Assembly: GCF_003260015.1 (NCBI RefSeq)
Contig: NZ_QCXS01000002.1
Span: 620,001 to 684,000, forward strand
DNA length: 64,000 nucleotides
Direction of reading: 5' to 3'
Origin: Nakamurella deserti
GTDB lineage: Bacteria > Actinomycetota > Actinomycetes > Mycobacteriales > Nakamurellaceae
Numbering within the stretch: position 1 is the stretch's first letter; each line of letters opens with the position of its first letter. Below, in pieces: positions 15,968-24,809 of this stretch. The translations under genes and the position numbers were made by a program. A model generated the notes under the pieces. It made no database searches, was not told the DNA's origin, and saw only the letters and a list, made by a program, of their open reading frames with translations.

Positions 15968-17479
15968 GTGAAGAAGTGGTTGACGGCTGGGGTGGCGGTC
16001 GTGGTGGGGATGACGGTGGTGTTGCCAGGGGTGGCGCACGCCGCCGACAAGGTCATCGTGGTGCCGCAGGATTTCGTCAGGAGTCTGAGCGACACCCGGG
16101 CGACCGGGCACTACGAGATCGCGGGCACCGGGCTGCACATCTCCACCGAAGGGTCCACCAGCACGGACAAGGTCGCGGAGTACGTCTCGAGCAGCAGGGC
16201 GCTCGCCGGGGTGGGGGAGCCGTCACTCGACTACACCCCGACTTTCGGTGGCCTGCCCGGCTTCCAGTTGATCGTCGACTTCGACAACGACAAGGCGGCG
16301 GACGGGATCCTCGTCGGTGAGAAGATCTACGGCAACGACTGGTGGGCCAGCAACGGGTCGGCGCAGTTCGTCAAGAATGCCGCCCCCTCCCACGCGCCCG
16401 GGTCGGGCAGCGACAACCACGGGACCCTGGACGAGTGGCGCACGGCGTTCCCGGCCGCCACCGTTCTCGCGTTTGGCTTCTCGCTCGGCTCCGGCGTGCA
16501 CGGCGACGGAGTTCTGAACGCCATCAACCTGGGCGGCGACCGCTACACCTTCACCGACAAGGCTCCCGACACCACCGCCCCCACGGTGACCTGCGACATC
16601 GCCCTCCCCGGACCTGACGTCGCCTTCGGCAGCACCACCCTGGTGACCGCCACCGTCACCGACGCCGGCTCCGGCCCGGCGGCGGTCGCGGTCTCCGGCG
16701 CAGCCGACACGGCCTCCCTCGGGACCAAGACCATCACGCTGACCGGAACCGACAACGCGGGGAACACGGCCTCCGCCACGTGTGCCTACACCGTGGTCGC
16801 CGGAGCCCCCACCCAGCTGACCGTGGTGTCGGGAAGCGGCCAGAAGGCCGCCGTCGGAACCGCCTTCGCCCAGCCGGTACGGATCCGGGTGACCGACGCG
16901 GGCGGCAACCCGGTCGGCAACGTCGGCGTCACCTTCACGGCGCCGCCGAACACGGGGGCGTCGGGCACGTTCACGTCGACGACGGTCACCACCGGGCAGG
17001 ACGGCATCGCCTCCGTCAATGTCACCGCCAACGCGAAAACCGGTGTCTGGCAGGGGTCGGCCACCACGGGCGACCTCACCGCCGGGTTCTCGCTGACCAA
17101 CACACCGGCGCCGCCGAAGAAGGCCGACCTGCGGGTCACCCTGACCGGTCCGTCGGAGATCGCCAGGAACAAGAGCGGCACCTACACGGTGACCGTCCGC
17201 AATCTCGGCCCGGACACGGCGACCGACGTCCTCACGTCCGTGGTGCTGCCCTGCACGATCGTCTCCGTCACCTTGACGGGCGGCGGGCAGCGCGCCGGCA
17301 GCCTGGTGGTGTTCCCGACCGCGAAGTCCCTGGCCTCGGGCGCCTCGGTGACCTACACCGTGACGGTGAAGGCGACCGCGAAGGGCAGCGGTGTCGTGGC
17401 CGCCGGAGCCGCCTCGCTGCGGACCGGGGATCCCGTGCTCGCCAACAACGCCGCGGCGGTGAAGCTCACCGTCCGGTGA
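15968..17479 (+). CDS. Secreted Ig-like / DUF11 repeat protein
   Basis: 503 residues starting at GTG 15968, with an ACAAAGGGG ribosome site. A clear signal peptide (KKWLTAGVAVVVGMTVVLPG) ends at AHA-A near residue 26. The first ~190 residues form an unrecognised globular domain containing DWWASNGSAQFV. Then come a HYR/Ig-like module (about 200-275), a Big-1-like Ig module (280-380, TQLTVVSGSGQKAAVG) and a C-terminal DUF11 module (385-503, SGTYTVTVRNLGPDTATD). No LPXTG or membrane anchor is present, so it is probably released or wall-associated. A hairpin follows the stop. Confidence 0.75.
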   Translation: MKKWLTAGVAVVVGMTVVLPGVAHAADKVIVVPQDFVRSLSDTRATGHYEIAGTGLHISTEGSTSTDKVAEYVSSSRALAGVGEPSLDYTPTFGGLPGFQLIVDFDNDKAADGILVGEKIYGNDWWASNGSAQFVKNAAPSHAPGSGSDNHGTLDEWRTAFPAATVLAFGFSLGSGVHGDGVLNAINLGGDRYTFTDKAPDTTAPTVTCDIALPGPDVAFGSTTLVTATVTDAGSGPAAVAVSGAADTASLGTKTITLTGTDNAGNTASATCAYTVVAGAPTQLTVVSGSGQKAAVGTAFAQPVRIRVTDAGGNPVGNVGVTFTAPPNTGASGTFTSTTVTTGQDGIASVNVTANAKTGVWQGSATTGDLTAGFSLTNTPAPPKKADLRVTLTGPSEIARNKSGTYTVTVRNLGPDTATDVLTSVVLPCTIVSVTLTGGGQRAGSLVVFPTAKSLASGASVTYTVTVKATAKGSGVVAAGAASLRTGDPVLANNAAAVKLTVR

Positions 17480-17491
17480 CCCCACCGCGAC

Positions 17492-17520
17492 GCCGGCGGG
17501 GCCGTCAGGGCCCCGCCGGC
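17492..17520. terminator. Bidirectional hairpin between convergent genes
   Basis: GCCGGCGGGGCC (17492-17503) pairs with GGCCCCGCCGGC (17509-17520) around a 5-base loop. It lies between the secreted Ig/DUF11 gene (+) and the peptidase gene (-), so it can serve both. Confidence 0.7.
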
Positions 17521-17540
17521 ACCGGTGCGGCTACGACGGG

Positions 17541-19598
17541 TCAGTGGCTCAGCTGCCGCCACAGGAATTCGTAGGCCAGTGCGGTCTTGAAGGCCAGCTG
17601 CCGGTTGTCGGCGGCACCGCCGTGCCCGCCCTCGATGTTCTCGTAGTAGGCGACCGGCTGTCCGGTCTCGGCGAGGCGGGCGGCCATCTTGCGGGCGTGC
17701 CCCGGATGGACCCGGTCGTCGCGGGTCGAGGTGGTGATCAGCACGGGCGGGTAGGGCCGACTCGCGCGGTCCGGGGCGACGTTCTGGTACGGCGACCACG
17801 TCGCGATCGACGCCCACGCGTCCGGGTCGTCGGGGTCGCCGTACTCGGCCACCCAGGACGCGCCCGCGAGAAGCAGGTGGAAGCGACGCATGTCGAGTAG
17901 TGGCACCTGACACACCAACGCGGCGAACAACTCCGGGTAGCGGGTCAGCATGATGCCCATCAGCAGACCGCCGTTGCTGCCGCCCTGGGCGCCGAGCCGG
18001 TCGGGGGTGGTGATGCCGCGGGCCACGAGATCCCTGGCCACCGCGGCGAAGTCCTCGTGCACCTTGTGCCGGCCGGCCTTGAGCACCTGGGTGTGCCACG
18101 CGGGGCCGTACTCGCCGCCGCCCCGGATGTTGGCCACGACATAGGTGCCACCGCGTTCCAGCCACGCCAGCCCCATCGCGCCGCTGTAGGCCGGCGTCAA
18201 CGAGATCTCGAAGCCGCCGTAGCCGTACAACAGGGTCGGCCCAGGGCCGGCCTCCGGGCGCCCGACCACGAAATAGGGGATCGCGGTGCCGTCCTCGGAG
18301 GTCGCGAAGTACTGGTCCACCCGCAGTCCGGCGGCGTCGAAGAACGCGGGCGTCCCGCGCATCACCGCGGGGGCCGCGCGGTCGGTCAGGTCGCCGCGGA
18401 GCAGCGACGCCGGCGTCAGGTAGCCACTGGCGTTGAGCCAGAACGCGTCCCCGGCGTCGTCGCCGAGTTCGTCCGCGGCGTCGGGATCCGTGGCCGTGAC
18501 GCCGATGTCGGTGAGCGGCGGCAGGCCGGTGAGCTCGGCCGTGGTGAACCCGTCCGGCCCCGGCGTGGCCACCAGCACACTCGACGCGACGTCGCGCAGC
18601 ACCACCAGCAGCAGGTGGTGGCGGGTCCAGGCGTACTGGTGGAGTGCGGTGTGCGCGTCGGGGGCGAACACCACGTGCAGGGTGCGGTCACCGGCGAGGA
18701 AGTCGTCGAACCGCGCGGCGAGCAACGCGCCGGCAGGATATTCGGTGTCGGCGACCGTCCAGGGGGTCATCAGCCGGATCAGCAGCCATTCCCGTTCCAC
18801 CGACAGGGACGCGTCGGTGGGGGCGTCCACCCGGGTGAGGGCGTCGTCGGGTCCGACCAGGTACTGCTCGGAGTTGAAGAAGTCGACCGCCCGGCTGACG
18901 AAACCCCGCTCGTGACCACGGGTCCGGTCGTGCCAGGCCGACACGGCGACGTCGGCGGACTCGCCGGCGAAGACGGTCACCGCCTCGCCGATCGGGGTAC
19001 CGCGCCGCCAACGCAGGGCCAGCCGCGGGTATCCGGAGTCGGTCAGCGATCCATCGCCGAGATCGGTTCCGACGTAGACGGTGTCGTCGTCGATCCAACC
19101 GATGTCGGTCTTGGCCTCGGGCAGGTGGAAGCCGCCGTCCGCGGGATCCACGAACGCCCGGCGCAGCAGCGAGAACTCACGCACCACGACCGCGTCGGCG
19201 CCGCCCCGGGACAGCGACACCAGGACCCGGTCCTGGGCCGGCCGCAGCACCTGGGCCGACGACCACACCCAATTCTCGTTCTCGGCGGCGGCGAGCGCGT
19301 CGACGTCGATCAGCACGTCCCAGTCCGGCGACCCGTCGCGGTAGGCGTCCAGGGTGGTCCGCCGCCAGAGTCCCCGCGGGTGCTCGGCGTCCTTCCAGAA
19401 GTTGTACAGGTGCGGTCCCCGCGGCGTCACATACGGGATGCGCGCGTCGGTGTCGAGCACGGCGAGGACGCGCGCCTCCAGGGCGCGGAACGTGTCGTCG
19501 TCGGCCCACACGGACACGGTCTCGGCGTTGCGCGCCCGGACCCAGTCCAGCGCGGTGTCACCGGTGACGTCTTCCAACCACAGAAAGGGATCGTCCAT
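17541..19598 (-). CDS. Prolyl oligopeptidase family serine peptidase (S9A)
   Basis: 685 residues, the typical S9A length. A beta-propeller occupies roughly residues 60-400 and an alpha/beta hydrolase domain the remainder. The nucleophile Ser541 is in GAQGGSNGG. The triad is completed by Asp in STRDDRVHPGH and by His659 in EGGHGGAADN. The YGYGGFEISL oxyanion region is also present. The enzyme cuts short peptides after proline, normally in the cytosol, and no signal peptide is seen. I start at ATG 19598 (MDDPFLWLEDV, a family-typical N-terminus). It is monocistronic, 45 bases downstream of no other gene on its strand. Confidence 0.9.
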   Translation of the reverse strand: MDDPFLWLEDVTGDTALDWVRARNAETVSVWADDDTFRALEARVLAVLDTDARIPYVTPRGPHLYNFWKDAEHPRGLWRRTTLDAYRDGSPDWDVLIDVDALAAAENENWVWSSAQVLRPAQDRVLVSLSRGGADAVVVREFSLLRRAFVDPADGGFHLPEAKTDIGWIDDDTVYVGTDLGDGSLTDSGYPRLALRWRRGTPIGEAVTVFAGESADVAVSAWHDRTRGHERGFVSRAVDFFNSEQYLVGPDDALTRVDAPTDASLSVEREWLLIRLMTPWTVADTEYPAGALLAARFDDFLAGDRTLHVVFAPDAHTALHQYAWTRHHLLLVVLRDVASSVLVATPGPDGFTTAELTGLPPLTDIGVTATDPDAADELGDDAGDAFWLNASGYLTPASLLRGDLTDRAAPAVMRGTPAFFDAAGLRVDQYFATSEDGTAIPYFVVGRPEAGPGPTLLYGYGGFEISLTPAYSGAMGLAWLERGGTYVVANIRGGGEYGPAWHTQVLKAGRHKVHEDFAAVARDLVARGITTPDRLGAQGGSNGGLLMGIMLTRYPELFAALVCQVPLLDMRRFHLLLAGASWVAEYGDPDDPDAWASIATWSPYQNVAPDRASRPYPPVLITTSTRDDRVHPGHARKMAARLAETGQPVAYYENIEGGHGGAADNRQLAFKTALAYEFLWRQLSH

Positions 19599-19645
19599 GC
19601 GCTCATTGTGTCCGAGAGCGCGCCGGTGCCGGGCCGGCGCCCCGG

Positions 19646-20323
19646 TCAGGGGCCACCCAGCCAGTGGTCGATGCGGTGGTGGTCGGGCGTGAAACCGTGG
19701 TCGACTCCCCACAGCACCGCCTGCGTGCGGCTCTCCACGCCGATCTTGCGGTAGACGCTGCGGATGTAGGACTTGACGGTGTTGGGGCTGAGATAGGTCA
19801 GCGAGGCCACCTCGGCGTTGCTCTTGCCCTGGGTGATCAGGGCCAGGATCTCGGCCTCCCGGTCGGTGATGCCCTCGCGCCGGCCGGGCCAGTCCAGACC
19901 GAGCGCGCTGCCGGCCCGCCGCGGCGGCTCGCTGATGACCACCTCGCCCCGGTGGACCCGCTCCAGGGCCTCGACGAGTTCCCGCGCGGGCAGTGTCTTG
20001 GACAGGTACCCGCCCACCCCCTGATCGCGGGCCTGCTGGACCAGGTCGGGGTGGAAGTTCCAGGTGTACATCACCACCCGGCCCGCCCGGCTGCTCCGGG
20101 CCAGCTCGTGCAACTCGGGATGATCGGACTCCGGCTGCGCGAAGGAGTCGTACAGCACGATGTCCACTCTGTCGGTCAGAGTGGCGTTGGCGTCGATCTC
20201 GGCGATCAGGATGCGGTCGCGGTAGTCGTCGAACATGTGCGCCAACCCCTTCAGCACCACGTCGTAGTCGTCGACGAGGGCGACCAGGATGGGCGGCGGC
20301 GAGGGCACCGGTGACGGGGTCAT
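19646..20323 (-). CDS. Response regulator, NarL/LuxR family
   Basis: 225 residues. The receiver domain (about 10-130) has the acidic pair in LVDDYDVV, a phospho-acceptor candidate at the end of DIVLYD, and the conserved Lys in GGYLSKTLPA. The C-terminal LuxR helix-turn-helix (about 160-215) reads ITDREAEILALITQGKSNAE and NTVKSYIRSVYRKIGV. No histidine kinase gene is adjacent, so this is an orphan regulator. ATG 20323 is preferred; a GTG three bases earlier is also possible. It is divergent from the GlsB-like gene across 155 bases that carry a direct repeat, so it may control that gene or itself. Confidence 0.88.
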   Translation of the reverse strand: MTPSPVPSPPPILVALVDDYDVVLKGLAHMFDDYRDRILIAEIDANATLTDRVDIVLYDSFAQPESDHPELHELARSSRAGRVVMYTWNFHPDLVQQARDQGVGGYLSKTLPARELVEALERVHRGEVVISEPPRRAGSALGLDWPGRREGITDREAEILALITQGKSNAEVASLTYLSPNTVKSYIRSVYRKIGVESRTQAVLWGVDHGFTPDHHRIDHWLGGP

Positions 20324-20337
20324 CACCTGACGTTAAA

Positions 20338-20374
20338 CCTCCCTAGGGGTGTAGTGGCACACCTCCAGGGGTGG
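20338..20374. promoter_or_regulatory. Direct-repeat operator candidate between luxR-type and glsB-type genes
   Basis: CCTCCCTAGGGGTG (20338-20351) and CCTCCAGGGGTGG (20362-20374) repeat with AGGGGTG cores 22 bases apart, about two helical turns. A partial palindrome (GGTGT-N6-ACACC) lies between. The site is in the shared promoter region of two divergent genes, one encoding a DNA-binding response regulator. Confidence 0.4.
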
Positions 20375-20478
20375 TTGTGTCATCGGAGTCAGAGAAGACG
20401 CGGCGTTCCACCGGATCGTCGATCAGCCGCCTTCACCCGCAGGACGCACGGGATCCCGTGCTGTACAGGAGGCTTCTC

Positions 20479-20757
20479 ATGCTCGGACTCATCATCGGCA
20501 TCATCGTGGTCGGCCTCGTCGCCGGCGCCCTCGCCCGGCTGATCGTGCCCGGCTCACAGCACATCTCGATCCTGGCGACGATCGTGCTCGGCATCGTCGG
20601 ATCCTTCGTCGGTGGCTTCCTCGGCTACCTGATCTTCCACAAGGACGCGCAGGAAGGGTTCCTGCAGCCGTCGGGCATCATCGGCTCGGTCATCGGCGCC
20701 GTCATCGTCCTGGTCCTCTACCTGAAGTTCGGCAGCCGCAACGCCGTCCGGCGCTGA
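20479..20757 (+). CDS. GlsB/YeaQ/YmgE family stress-response membrane protein
   Basis: 92 residues with three hydrophobic helices and glycine-rich segments (IVGSFVGGFLGYLIF, GSVIGAVIVLVLYL), the transglycosylase-associated protein family. The first ~15 residues could double as a signal anchor. ATG 20479 follows an AGGAGG ribosome site; the frame extends further upstream but without support. These small inner-membrane proteins are commonly induced by stress or stationary phase; their molecular role is unsettled. A strong hairpin 150 bases downstream may end the transcript. Confidence 0.85.
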   Translation: MLGLIIGIIVVGLVAGALARLIVPGSQHISILATIVLGIVGSFVGGFLGYLIFHKDAQEGFLQPSGIIGSVIGAVIVLVLYLKFGSRNAVRR

Positions 20758-20907
20758 CCCCCGGCCGCCGGACCGCCGTCCCGACCGGCACCCCCCGGCG
20801 GCCGGTACCCGGCCCGCCCCGACGGGCGGCCGCACCCCACCCGATCGCGACGACCGCGCAGACGCCCTGCGCTCCGGAGGTCGTCGCAGTCGGGCAGCGG
20901 GGAAGAG

Positions 20908-20936
20908 GCGCCCCACCGGTCCGTCCGGTGGGGCGC
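20908..20936 (+). terminator. Hairpin terminator in the gap after the glsB-like gene
   Basis: A perfect 12-bp stem GCGCCCCACCGG (20908-20919) and CCGGTGGGGCGC (20925-20936) with a 5-base loop, followed by TTCGTG. It sits within the 397-base gap 20758-21154. I see nothing else there except a GC-rich stretch and, near its 3' end, the AAGGAG ribosome site of the marR gene. Confidence 0.65.
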
Positions 20937-21154
20937 TTCGTGCGTCCCGGGTGCCTGCCCTGGGCGCGCCCCGATGGGCCGGGTCCACGTCGCCACCCAT
21001 CCGGCCGGTCACCGGAACCGAAGCACTCCACGGGCTCCGGTGGTGTCCGCACCCCGGGGACGCCCCGTGACCCGACCGCGCATCCCGCGGACGACGAGAT
21101 TCGATCACCTCCGATGCAGGTGAGAAACCACCGCCCAGCGGGCAAGGAGAACGC

Positions 21155-21571
21155 ATGGAGGCAGGGCGCCTGTACCGGCTCATCCGTCAGCTGCGCAGCG
21201 TGGCGGGTGCGGCGACCGGTGATTCAGCGGAGACGGTGTCACCGAGCATCATCGCGGTGATGGAGGATCTGGCCGAGCATCCGGACAGTTCGATCACCGA
21301 GATCGTCGGCCGGACCGGTCTCGTCCAGAGCATGGTGTCCACCGCCGTCGCCCAGTTGCGTTCCGACGGGGTGTTGCGGACGACGGCCGACCCCCGTGAC
21401 CGCCGCCGGACCCTCGTCTCGATGGTGCCGTCGGCGTCCGACGGGGTGGTGCCCCGCCCCGGGCGCTCCGTCGACGACGCGTTGCGTCAGGTCCGGCCCG
21501 AGCTCGACGACGACCGGCGGGCCGAGGTGGTCCGCCACCTCGAGCAGGTGGCGGCCCTGCTGGAACACTGA
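21155..21571 (+). CDS. MarR-family transcriptional regulator
   Basis: 138 residues. A winged helix-turn-helix lies at about residues 45-95 (SITEIVGRTGLVQSMVSTAV, then DGVLRTTADPRDRRRTLVSM, whose DxRD/R wing is the MarR mark). The N-terminal dimerisation helix is short and the C-terminal one compact, so the protein is slightly smaller than typical MarR members. ATG 21155 has AAGGAG seven bases upstream. It is convergent with copA, 16 bases apart, so it is not part of the copper operon. The ligand and targets are unknown. Confidence 0.75.
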   Translation: MEAGRLYRLIRQLRSVAGAATGDSAETVSPSIIAVMEDLAEHPDSSITEIVGRTGLVQSMVSTAVAQLRSDGVLRTTADPRDRRRTLVSMVPSASDGVVPRPGRSVDDALRQVRPELDDDRRAEVVRHLEQVAALLEH

Positions 21572-21587
21572 CCGCCGGGTGCGGCGC

Positions 21588-23876
21588 TCACGCCGCGGCG
21601 CGGAACGCGCGCAGCCGCAGGCTGTTGGTGACCACGAAGACCGAGCTGAGGGCCATCGCCGCCCCGGCCAGCATCGGGTTGAGCAGTCCCGCCGCGGCGA
21701 GCGGGATGGCTGCGACGTTGTAGGCGAAGGCCCAGAACAGGTTGCCGCGGATCGTGCCCAGGGTCCGCCGGGCCAGCCGGATGGCCGTCGGTGCCGTCCG
21801 CAGGTCGCCGCGGACGAGGGTGAGATCGGACGCCTCGATGGCCACGTCGGTGCCGGTGCCCATGGACAGTCCGAGGTCCGCGGCGGCGAGCGCGGCGGCG
21901 TCGTTGACCCCGTCACCCACCATGGCCACCACGTGTCCCCGCTCCTGCAGCCGCCGGACCGTGGCCACCTTGTCGGCCGGCAGCACCTCCGCGACGACGT
22001 CGGCCCCGGCGATCCCGACCTCCCGGGCGACCTCCGCGGCGACGGCGGCGCTGTCCCCGGTCAGCAGCATCGGTCGCAGCCCGAGCGCCCGTAGCTCGGC
22101 GACGGCCTGCGCCGAGGACGGCTTGACGGTGTCGGCGACGGCCAGCACCCCCCGGGCCCGGCCGTCCCAGCCGACGACGACGGGTGTGCGCCCGGCCGTT
22201 CCGGCGGCGCGGACCGCGGCGGCGAGCTCGGCGGGCAACGCCGACCCGTCGTCGACGACCATCCGCGGGGACCCCACGACGACGCGTCGGCCCTCGACCG
22301 TGCCCCGCACTCCGCGACCCGGAACGGCCACGAAGCCGCTGACGCCGGGCAGGGGTGCGGACCCGGCCGCGGCCGTGACGGCGGCGGCGATGGGGTGCTC
22401 CGAGGACTGCTCGAGCGCACCGGCCAGCCGCGCGACCAGCGCGGGGTCCTCTCCGTCGGCGGCGGTGACGTCCACGACGCCCATCCGGCCGCTGGTCACG
22501 GTGCCGGTCTTGTCCAGCAGCACCGTGTCGACCCGGCGGGTGGACTCCAGGACCTGTGGGCCCTTGATGAGGATGCCCAGCTGCGCGCCCCGGCCTGTGC
22601 CGACCAGGAGGGCGGTCGGCGTGGCGAGCCCCAGGGCGCACGGACAGGCGATGATCAGCACCGCGACGGCGGCCGAGAACGCCGTCACAGCCGGGGCGCC
22701 GTTGCCCAGCCAGAAGCCGAGAGTGCCGACGGACAGCGCGATCACGATGGGCACGAACACCGCCGACACCCGGTCCGCCAGCCGCTGCACCTGGGTCTTG
22801 CCGTTCTGCGCGTCCTCGACGAGACGGGCCATCTGCGCGAGCCGGGTGTCGGCGCCGATCCGGGTGGCCCGGACGACGAGCCGACCGCCGGCGTTGACGG
22901 TGGCCCCGACGACCGGGTCACCCGGACCCACGTCCACGGGCACCGACTCGCCGGTCAGCAGCGACACGTCCACCGCCGACGCCCCCGTCACGACGACGCC
23001 GTCGGTGGCGACCTTCTCTCCCGGGCGCACCACGAAGTGGTCGTCGACCGCGAGCCGGTCGACCGGGATCATCACCTCGACCCCGGACCGCAGCACGGCC
23101 ACCTCCTTGGCGCCGAGGGCCAGTAGCGCCCGCAGGGCGGCTCCGGACCGCCGCTTCGCGCGGGCCTCGGCGTAGCGGCCGGCCAACAGGAAGACCGTGA
23201 CGCCGGCAGCGACCTCGAGGTAGATCTCGTCCGCGCCGCCGCCGCGGGGGGCGAACAGGGTGAACGGCATGGTCATCCCCGGCTCGCCCGCGTCACCGAC
23301 GAACAGGGCGAACAGCGACCAGCCGAACGCGGCCAGCACCCCCGTGGAGATGAGCGTGTCCATGGTGGCGGCACCGTGCCGCAGGTTGGTCCATGCCGCC
23401 CGATGGAACGGCCAGGCGCCCCAGACGACGACGGGGGCGGCCAGGGTCAGCGAGAGCCACTGCCAGTGCCGGAACTGCAGCCCCGGCACCATCGCCATCG
23501 CCACCACCGGGACGGCGAGTGCGAGCGTGACCAGCAGGCGGTGCCGCAGCGCGGCCGCCGGATCGTCGTCGGGTCGGACGTCGTCGTCCACCCGCGGGTC
23601 GGCGGCGGACGGAGCCGGCGGCGGCGGCAGGGTGGCGGTGTACCCGGTGGCCTCGACCGTGGCGATCAGATCGGCGGGTGCGGTGTCGGCGCCGTAGGTG
23701 ACCCGTGCCTTCTCGGTGGCGTAGTTGACCGTGGCGCTGACGCCGGGCATCCGGTTGAGTTTCTTCTCGACCCGGGCGGCACACGAGGCGCACGTCATGC
23801 CGCCGATGGTGAGTTCGACGTCGGTGCCGTCCAGGTCGGGCACCCCGGTGGGAGTCGTGGTGGTGGGGGTGGTCAT
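21588..23876 (-). CDS. copA: Copper-translocating P1B-type ATPase
   Basis: 762 residues. The N-terminal heavy-metal domain has GMTCASC (Cys29, Cys32). The membrane metal site is [10 protein letters not shown], the CPC motif of Cu(I)-ATPases. The phosphorylation site is DKTGTVTSG, the P1B SEHP motif is in [10 protein letters not shown], and the hinge is [17 protein letters not shown]. It exports Cu(I) from the cytosol, driven by ATP. ATG 23876 follows GGGAGGG; an in-frame ATG 39 bases upstream lacks a ribosome site. It is the last gene of the csoR-copZ operon, 35 bases after the small membrane-protein gene, and should be induced by copper through CsoR. Confidence 0.92.
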   Translation of the reverse strand: MTTPTTTTPTGVPDLDGTDVELTIGGMTCASCAARVEKKLNRMPGVSATVNYATEKARVTYGADTAPADLIATVEATGYTATLPPPPAPSAADPRVDDDVRPDDDPAAALRHRLLVTLALAVPVVAMAMVPGLQFRHWQWLSLTLAAPVVVWGAWPFHRAAWTNLRHGAATMDTLISTGVLAAFGWSLFALFVGDAGEPGMTMPFTLFAPRGGGADEIYLEVAAGVTVFLLAGRYAEARAKRRSGAALRALLALGAKEVAVLRSGVEVMIPVDRLAVDDHFVVRPGEKVATDGVVVTGASAVDVSLLTGESVPVDVGPGDPVVGATVNAGGRLVVRATRIGADTRLAQMARLVEDAQNGKTQVQRLADRVSAVFVPIVIALSVGTLGFWLGNGAPAVTAFSAAVAVLIIACPCALGLATPTALLVGTGRGAQLGILIKGPQVLESTRRVDTVLLDKTGTVTSGRMGVVDVTAADGEDPALVARLAGALEQSSEHPIAAAVTAAAGSAPLPGVSGFVAVPGRGVRGTVEGRRVVVGSPRMVVDDGSALPAELAAAVRAAGTAGRTPVVVGWDGRARGVLAVADTVKPSSAQAVAELRALGLRPMLLTGDSAAVAAEVAREVGIAGADVVAEVLPADKVATVRRLQERGHVVAMVGDGVNDAAALAAADLGLSMGTGTDVAIEASDLTLVRGDLRTAPTAIRLARRTLGTIRGNLFWAFAYNVAAIPLAAAGLLNPMLAGAAMALSSVFVVTNSLRLRAFRAAA

Positions 23877-23911
23877 CCGGTCCCTCCCGGGGGTCGGTGC
23901 GGAGGTCGTGC

Positions 23912-24133
23912 TCAACCGGGATGCGGTGCGCTTCCGGTCGTGTCGGTCAGGTCGCCCATCGGCGGGTGGTCGGTCGATCGGGGCGCCGGGACGGCCGTCG
24001 CGGGCTCGACCCGTGGGGGACCGACCGCGGGCACGGCCCGGCCGAGCCCGAACGCCGCGGCGAAGACCACGGCGAGCGCGCCGGCGAAGCCGGCCAGGAC
24101 CACGCCGGTCCGCGGGGCGCGGTCGCCGGTCAC
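23912..24133 (-). CDS. Small single-pass membrane protein of the copper operon
   Basis: 73 residues with one hydrophobic helix (residues 12-34, [20 protein letters not shown]) and a Pro/Ala/Thr-rich outer tail containing HPPMGDLTD and a final HPG. I do not recognise the family. Its GTG start overlaps the copZ stop (GTGA) and copA follows, so it is translated as part of the copper operon. His and Met in the exported tail would suit weak copper handling, but that is only inference from location. Confidence 0.6.
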   Translation of the reverse strand: MTGDRAPRTGVVLAGFAGALAVVFAAAFGLGRAVPAVGPPRVEPATAVPAPRSTDHPPMGDLTDTTGSAPHPG

Positions 24134-24354
24134 GCCGGAACGGGGGCCAGCTCGTAGCCGGCCTCGTCGACGGCGGCGCGGACGGCCTCCCGGTCGAGAT
24201 CGGCGGTGCTGTCCACCGTCACGGTGGACACGCCGCCGGCGGCGAGGTCGACGACGACGTGCGCGACGCCGGGCAGGCGGCCGAGCTCCTCGGTGACGGC
24301 CGCGACGCAGTGACCGCAGGTCATGCCGGTGACGCCGTAGGTGCTGGTGCTCAT
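24130..24354 (-). CDS. copZ: Copper chaperone, heavy-metal-associated domain protein
   Basis: 74 residues, a single ferredoxin-like HMA domain. The Cu(I)-binding GMTCGHC (Cys13, Cys16) sits at the usual place after the first strand, and [10 protein letters not shown] closes the fold. CopZ proteins carry Cu(I) in the cytosol and hand it to CopA and CsoR. The gene lies 38 bases after csoR and overlaps the next start by four bases. Confidence 0.92.
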   Translation of the reverse strand: MSTSTYGVTGMTCGHCVAAVTEELGRLPGVAHVVVDLAAGGVSTVTVDSTADLDREAVRAAVDEAGYELAPVPA

Positions 24355-24392
24355 GGAGTGCTCCTCGAGAGGGTGGGTGGGTGACCGGACGG

Positions 24393-24701
24393 TCAGCTGC
24401 GGACCAGGCGGGCGATCGCGGCGGAGGCCTCGCGCACCTTGACCTGAGCTTCGTCGCCGCCCTTGGCGGCCGCCTCGACCACGCAGTGACCCAGGTGCTC
24501 GTCCAGCAGCTCGAGGGAGAACGCCTGCAGCGCCTTGGTCGCCGCCGACACCTGGGTCAGCACGTCGATGCAGTACTTGTCCTCCTCGACCATCCGTTGC
24601 AGGCCGCGCACCTGTCCCTCGATGCGGCGCAGCCGCTTGAGGTGGCTGTCCCGCCGGGCGGAGTACCCGGGTGCGGTGCTGTGGTCGTGCGGTTCGGTCA
24701 T
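24393..24701 (-). CDS. csoR: Copper-sensing repressor CsoR
   Basis: 102 residues from ATG 24701, or 106 from ATG 24713. It is an all-helical DUF156/CsoR protein: HLKRLRRIEGQVRGLQRMVE in helix 1, then the Cu(I) ligands Cys in DKYCIDVL and His/Cys in DEHLGHCVVEAA. Apo-CsoR tetramers bind GC-rich palindromes and leave DNA when Cu(I) binds. Two such palindromes lie immediately upstream (24713-24750), the first touching the longer start, which favours the shorter start or a leaderless transcript. It heads the csoR-copZ-copA operon and should repress itself and that operon. Confidence 0.92.
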   Translation of the reverse strand: MTEPHDHSTAPGYSARRDSHLKRLRRIEGQVRGLQRMVEEDKYCIDVLTQVSAATKALQAFSLELLDEHLGHCVVEAAAKGGDEAQVKVREASAAIARLVRS

Positions 24702-24712
24702 ACCGTCGACCA

Positions 24713-24750
24713 TACCCCCAAGGGGTACCGGACACTACCCCCCGGGGGTA
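24713..24750. promoter_or_regulatory. Two CsoR-type operator palindromes
   Basis: TACCCCCAAGGGGTA (24713-24727) and TACCCCCCGGGGGTA (24736-24750) are both close matches to the TACCCC-N3-GGGGTA type of CsoR site. Their centres are 23 bases apart, close to two helical turns, so two CsoR tetramers could bind the same face. They sit directly upstream of csoR. Confidence 0.8.
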
Positions 24751-24809
24751 CCGGACGACCGGCCCGCCCCGGTCGGCCGTGACGTCGCGGGCCGGTGGAG
24801 GCGGCCCGG

